NCBI GenBank assembly: GCA_900073065.1
Contig: FJOG01000001.1
Coordinates: 2,675,225 to 2,739,224, forward strand
Length of the DNA: 64,000 bases
Source: Phialocephala subalpina
Lineage: Eukaryota > Ascomycota > Leotiomycetes > Helotiales > Mollisiaceae
Direction of reading: 5' to 3'
Part shown: positions 59,043 to 64,000 of the stretch, piece after piece
How the letters are laid out: the number at the start of each line of letters is the position of its first letter
How positions within the stretch are numbered: the first letter of the stretch is position 1
Translations under genes and position numbers: made by a program
The notes under the pieces: model-generated
What the model was told of the DNA's origin: nothing
Databases searched by the model: none
The model's input: only the letters and a program-made list of their open reading frames with translations

Positions 59043-60096
59043 GGAAGACGGTCCTTTTTGGTGGAGTTCAGGGGTTTGATAATGCTTATCTATGAATCAG
59101 CAACTAAGGAGAAGACACGGCCTCGATGATGGAAGGGAAGACGGGTGAGATGAAAAGGACCAATATTTGATGACATGGATACGACTTACGATTACTGTAT
59201 TGTAATTTATTCAAGTTTTTGATATCCGCTAAAAAAGTGTTGGCACCCTGTTGCTCAAGATAAGCAGATTATCTTTGAGGGTATATCAATGGAACTCTTA
59301 CTCAGAGCATGGGCCATCATCTCCAAATACACAAGTGAACTGAGCAATGCTGATGCAGGACATTCCAAGCTTTCTCAAAATCGTCACAAGTACCCCTTTC
59401 TTTGCGAGAGCTTCCTTCATGTAATATCACCCCGCATTAACCTCTCGATGCAACAAAATATGCTTCAAGATTAGACTTCTTCCACGATACTTCTCTCGGC
59501 CCACCAAAAGCTTCATTTTCAAATCAAGCTTCAACCTAAGCATGGATAGCCATTCATCGAAACCCAATTGAATCTGGCTATTGAAGTCGTCATTGTATAT
59601 CCCTGAATCAGCACCAACAATTCAAATTTATGGATGAACTTACAGTATGCTTCTTACAAATTCAAGAATTCAGTCTGGACTCCAGCACAAACACCATCAG
59701 TCATATCCATCCAAACTCAACTGCAAAGTCAATCACTAGTCCACCCAATCACAATTTAACAGCGAAACTTTTCGGTTTACGTGATCATCATCAAGCATCA
59801 ACACCTCAAAATATCACTGTACCTTAACATTTCTGCCGTATCACAAGACGTTGAGACAGCAAATCAAGTTTCGAACATAAGCATCACTAGCCGTTTTCGT
59901 CTACCGTCTACGTACTCAAGTTCAAACACAACCTCACCTCACCTCACTTCACATCAATATCAACCCATATCCCCGACACTTCAAGCCAAAACAGTTCTCC
60001 GACCACTTATGAATCTCAACCTATCGGCTTCTAAACATCTTCATCCTATCTATTTCATTAGGACAGGTCGGTGAAGATAGACAGCGACGTACCGAT
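59043..60096. other. Intergenic
   Basis: About 1 kb with A/C/T-rich composition (many aac, tca and atc triplets from 59600 to 60060), resembling a leader or promoter of the small gene at 60097. No other gene seen. Confidence 0.35.
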
Positions 60097-60581
60097 ATGG
60101 ACGGAGAGCGTGGTAAGCGAGCCCCCTGAGCGAAAGCAAGGCAGTCCTTGACATGCGGGGTCCGATCTGAATCTCAGAACACGCGGGTAGTGCACGTTTG
60201 GAAACAAAGATCATCAAAACGCTACCGGTATATGTTTTAGCTTTGGAATTCCTAGCAGATGATCCTGCGGTAATCTCGCAAGATGCAGTAGTTTTGTTTG
60301 CTTCTTTGTGTTTTGAGATTCTGAGGGCTGACGAGGAAACTTGGTTGAAGGTCTGGACTTTGGTGCATGTTCCATTCAAGCTTCAGGAGTCAGCCTTGAC
60401 TTCAGCTTCAAAAAGTGGTTTGACTACTAAGGACATAATTTCAAGGGATGAATTTGATGGAGAAATGCTGGGGTCAAAGATAAGGGTGAGTTTTGGAGGT
60501 ATATATGTATTTCTAAGCAGTATCCATTATGTACATTATTACGGCATCCTGCTTTTTGCTACACCTTCCTCCATTCCGTGA
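60097..60581 (+). CDS. Small hypothetical protein, about 139 aa
   Basis: ATG 60097 opens a 16-nt exon (to 60112) with GTAAGC donor; a CTCAG acceptor at 60177 leads into 60178-60581 in phase. The product is MDGERE HAGSARLE, then LPVYVLALEFLADDPAVISQ, FASLCFEILRADEETWLKVW and a Ser/Thr/Lys-rich middle. The end (VSFGGIYVFLSSIHYVHYY) follows a GTGAGT-like site at 60487, so a further intron may replace it. Composition is protein-like with alternating acidic and hydrophobic residues, probably helical. I do not recognise the family. It converges on the P450 gene, with ends 161 bp apart. Confidence 0.4.
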
Positions 60582-60742
60582 CCATAAGTATAACAGAGAG
60601 ATATCAAAACATAGCAGCATTAATTCATGAGTATACCATAACGCCTTTCGTTGCTTTGCTTTGTAGCGCCCATCAATTACCCAACCACCCAGTCCCCGTT
60701 CTATCCCTCTTGACCAACTCCATTCACAAAACCTCAACCATT

Positions 60743-62487
60743 TTACCAACCCTCAACAACCTTAGTCCTCAAATACATCCCCCTCGCCGGCTTAGCCGTC
60801 ACACCCCCCTTAATAGCCACATTCCCCTCCTCCACCTCCCTCTCATCATTGACCTCCCACTCAAACCTACCCACCCATGCCGCCAACAAACAAGCAAACT
60901 CCGCCTTCGCAAAGCTCTGCCCAATACAACTCCTCGGCCCATGCAAGAAAGTTAACATCGAATAATTACTCGCCGCACCTCCATTCGCCGAATAAGGATT
61001 CGTTTCAGAAGGTATCCAGCGATCGGGGTTGAATTTTCGAGCATCGGGGCCCCAAAGGGATTCGGATTTGTTGATCGCCCATGGGAGGAGCATCACGCGG
61101 GTTCCTTTTGGGATTTTCTCGTTGAGTAGAGTGGTGTCGTGGGCGGCGTCGCGGAGTGTGAGGGGGACCGGAGAGCGGTAGCGGAGGACTTCGTTGCATA
61201 CTGCGTTCAGATACGGGAGGTGATCTATTTGTTGTGCTGAGATGTCTTCGTTCAGATCTGGGCTGGGGAGTTTTTCTCTGACTTCGGCGCGGAGACGCGC
61301 TTGTATTCCTGGGTTGATGGCGAGGAGGTAAGTGGCCCATGTCATTGATGCGGCGGTGGTTTCGTGGCCGGCTGCGAGGAAGGTCATTAGTTGATCGATG
61401 AGGGCTTCTTCGCCCCAGTAGCCCGACTCGATGGCTACGGAGAGGATGTCGAGATCGTTCAGTTCTTTCTTTTGGAGCTTGTCTTTCTTTTCGCGGATGA
61501 GTTGGCGGCACTGATCTCGGATCACAGTAACTGCGGATTCGATGTCGCCATTTCGTTTAATTGGGATATTGCGTACGAACCAGCCTGGTAGGAAGAGATT
61601 GAGGAGTCCGAGAATGGCAGCTTGCCGTGTGGGTTTGAAGACCGAGCGGTAGGTTTGGTTGAGGATTGAGTTGGGGTCAGCGATTGCGCCGAAGTCGTGA
61701 CCCATGCCTGCTACACCAATGATGTCTAGGGTAGCTCTGCTTGCCCACTCGTGTGCTTCTAGAACAGCCGTATCGTTCTCCACATCTGGTCGCTTTTGGT
61801 GTTCTGGGAGCTGGCAGTTCGGAATCCCACCCGCTTCAATGTGTGCGGTCATTGCGGTGACCATTTCTCGAGACTTAGACCAGAATGTGGGGTAGAGATC
61901 TTTGATGTGGCGGAAACTAAATGCCGGCATTAATTGTTTCCTTTGTGTCTTGTGCTCGTCCCCTTCTGCTAAAAGAACCCCTACACCTAGAAGTCGTCCC
62001 AGACTTTTGGCAATGTGACTTGGTTTGATGAACTCATAGTTCTGGGTGGTGAGGACTTGGCTAAGTCCTTGAGGAGAGGTAACGATGATGCGCTCGCTGT
62101 TCAACAGTCCTAGGTAACGAATGAGGCCATCGTTAGGTATAGTATTAATCCTACAGTCTGGTTAGTGTCCAATCCAGTCTACAGCTTGCGCCGAACTCAC
62201 CATTCAATCTGTGGATCTCCAGTCGTCTTCGCAGATATCTCTTTGAAATGCCCATTCCACCAGCTTCCTCCCTTCGGCATAGGCAGATGCCGTAACGGAG
62301 AGAAGAACTTAGGAAACAAAATGATCTTCCAAAACGCCCAAGCCGAGAAAGACAATAGCCATATGAACATAAAGGTCCCAATATATGAGGGCCGCCGCGA
62401 GAGTAATAGATCTGGTCGATATCCAACGAGAACGAACGACGATACAGCAGACAGTGCTGTCATAGCTTTGAAAGGTATGTCCGACAT
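60743..62487 (-). CDS. Microsomal cytochrome P450, 564 aa
   Basis: Exon 1 62487-62201 and exon 2 62150-60743, 50-nt intron (GTGAGT donor, ACTAACCAG before a CTGTAG acceptor). The N-terminus has two hydrophobic segments (MTALSAVSSFVLVGY and TFMFIWLLSFSAWAFWKIIL) and a Pro-rich hinge. P450 marks are complete: I-helix AAGHETT (355-361), K-helix E416-x-x-R419 in NEVLR, the FNPDRW region, and the haem-binding FLHGPRSCIGQSFAKAEF with axial Cys504. It is therefore probably an active ER monooxygenase needing a P450 reductase. Class is CYP4/CYP3-like; substrate cannot be told. There is no polyketide or peptide synthase nearby, so a secondary-metabolite cluster is not supported within this window. Confidence 0.94.
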
Positions 62488-64000
62488 CTTGCCCAGCTCC
62501 TTAGTTGGAAATTGTGAAGAAGGGATTCGGGATCGGAAATAATATAGGTGGGGGAGCTGCCAGATAGATGAGATCGAGGAGGGAGCTCTCCTTGTTATTG
62601 CCCAAATTAGTTATTTGAGATTGCCGGTAGAATCAGTGTGCATCGTCCTGCTTCGTTGCGATTGGATGTATAGAGGTCAAGCTCCAATGGCACCTGCTTC
62701 GTGTGAGGTTTCAGAGGCGGGGTTCAGAGCCCAGGCCGCGGTATAAGGAACGACGTAGGCGAGGTATGGTACTAATTAATTGAAAAGACGGGACGAAGGA
62801 CTGAGGAACATATATACAAGAAGCCAGAAGTACTTAGGAAAAGCGAGGGACTTGGTGTCTGGACGATGTACCTGGATGTGGGATGCAGCAGGATGTCGTT
62901 TTGCGAGATATCGTGCATGGGGCGACAGGATAAGGATTCCGCATTAAGGTGGGCAGGGATGTTGATGCGAGCCTTGTGAGTGGTCGGTACACCATGGGTT
63001 TGGGGTCGGGACGTTAATCTCCCGTGAACCTTGCAGAAATCCGTCTGTGCGAATCCTCGGCGACAGAAACTTCGCAAGTACAAATAGAAGAGGCAAACCC
63101 AGCGAGACGGACGGTGAGTGTTATTCCTGTTCGCAAGCGAGTATAGAAGACTGGAAGAGCTTCGGCACCGCGAGACGTCGGCAGATATGTCTGTGAATTC
63201 GCAAAAGTTGCAACTCACGAAGAACATGAAAACTTTTTCATAGGATTTTGAATGGTGTCAGGAGTTGAAGTCTCGAGCCGAGGCTCATTTTTAAGTCACC
63301 GTCCTTGCCTAAGTAGGCAATTCAAGCAGTTGCTGCAGCCACAAAGAAGACGAGACTCGTCATGGCGTTGTACTTCCTGCCTATTCGTTTTTGGCAACCG
63401 GGCACTCGCTTGAGTAATTGGCAGATGTTAGACGCCCTCTTCACCTTCTTGAGCGTTAGTGGCGGATTATTTGTCCTGCAAACTGTTGCACCGTTACCGA
63501 GGAGGATAGAATCTCGGTGAATACCACGCTCCGGGACTGACGACGAACTTGACCGATTTTCCGCATCGAGAATTATCTTGTGAGAGCAGGCTGAATCCAT
63601 AATGGGATGAAGAAGGAGTTCAGGGTGGGTGCAACTTCTAACATACCGTATTTGGCTCTGGTGGGACGGAAGAGGTGGACAAGGACGGGTCGAAGCGAAC
63701 TCAAGGCTGTCATACCAGCCGTTTGACCTGGACCTGTTGTTGCTCTGTGTGCAGTTATTCAGACGAACTTCCGGCTATAGCATGTCTGTCTGATCTTTGG
63801 GCTCGGGTACAAGAACATGTGCGACATCGCAAAGGAGAAAGTATAAATATCCTCGTAATGTTGAGGAATTGTTGCACATTGTGCCGATGTTGGAGAAGGA
63901 TGCGAGTTCAGACAACCTCTAGTCGTTTGACCAAGGCATAGTAGAACGTCGAATATTCCAATCTGACTTTGACAGGTGGAGCGTAGCGGCTAGATATTGA
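62488..64000. other. P450 upstream region and unannotated end of window
   Basis: 1.5 kb in which no frame has a domain or convincing splice pattern. The first part should hold the P450 promoter. Short frames at 62772-63227 (minus) and 63675-63941 (plus) are not supported. Confidence 0.4.

Overview
The window looks like a chromosome segment of a filamentous ascomycete (Pezizomycotina; a leotiomycete-like fungus is my guess). The reasons are: short GT-AG introns, often about 45-140 nt, with CTAAC-type branch sites; one-gene transcription units on both strands; and families typical of such fungi, including a Zn2Cys6 regulator, a GH17 cell-wall glucanase with a Ser/Thr-rich stalk, a DUF2421/FUSC membrane protein, a cyt-4/Dss1 mitochondrial RNase, a P450 and small secreted or GPI-anchored proteins. 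The assembly is draft: a run of N covers 45262-45862.

Layout. 1-5.3 kb: 3' part missing of a DUF4185-like beta-propeller gene, then a WD40 gene with a long leader. 5.3-14.6 kb is gene-poor, with a doubtful single-pass membrane protein gene (8.9-10.2 kb) and a small two-exon membrane protein gene (12.7-13.2 kb). 14.6-27.3 kb is dense: a DUF3605 protein, the Hos2-type histone deacetylase divergent from an ING/PHD protein, a FolB-domain protein whose 3' end carries an exact 250-bp tandem duplication, an Fmp42/SLC43-like transporter and a War1-like transcription factor. 30-32 kb: a FYVE-RING ubiquitin ligase; 32.5-33.5 kb an unresolved multi-exon gene; 34.2-35.1 kb gene debris with a repeated 20-mer. 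35.4-38.9 kb: DUF2421/FUSC protein. 41.9-43.6 kb: GH17 BtgE-like enzyme. 45.9-46.5 kb: GPI-anchored protein. 47.4-50.7 kb: mitochondrial Dss1/cyt-4 with a one-base frame break, divergent from a molybdopterin synthase small subunit at 51.1 kb. 51.6-52.5 kb: PSI-domain membrane protein. 53.2-55.8 kb: UGP1 with a 936-nt first intron holding a possible alternative first exon. 57.7-59.0 kb: broken ankyrin-repeat gene. 60.1-60.6 kb: small hypothetical. 60.7-62.5 kb: cytochrome P450.

The genes do not form one pathway or a secondary-metabolite cluster. Themes that recur are cell-wall supply (UGP1 makes UDP-glucose, GH17 remodels glucan), chromatin (Hos2 and ING reader side by side) and organelle/housekeeping functions. 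No wholly new system is evident; the most unusual observations are broken or duplicated reading frames (FolB, Dss1, ankyrin, the 8.9-10.2 kb membrane protein) and the two possible N-termini of UGP1. All intron positions below are read by eye from splice signals and frame.
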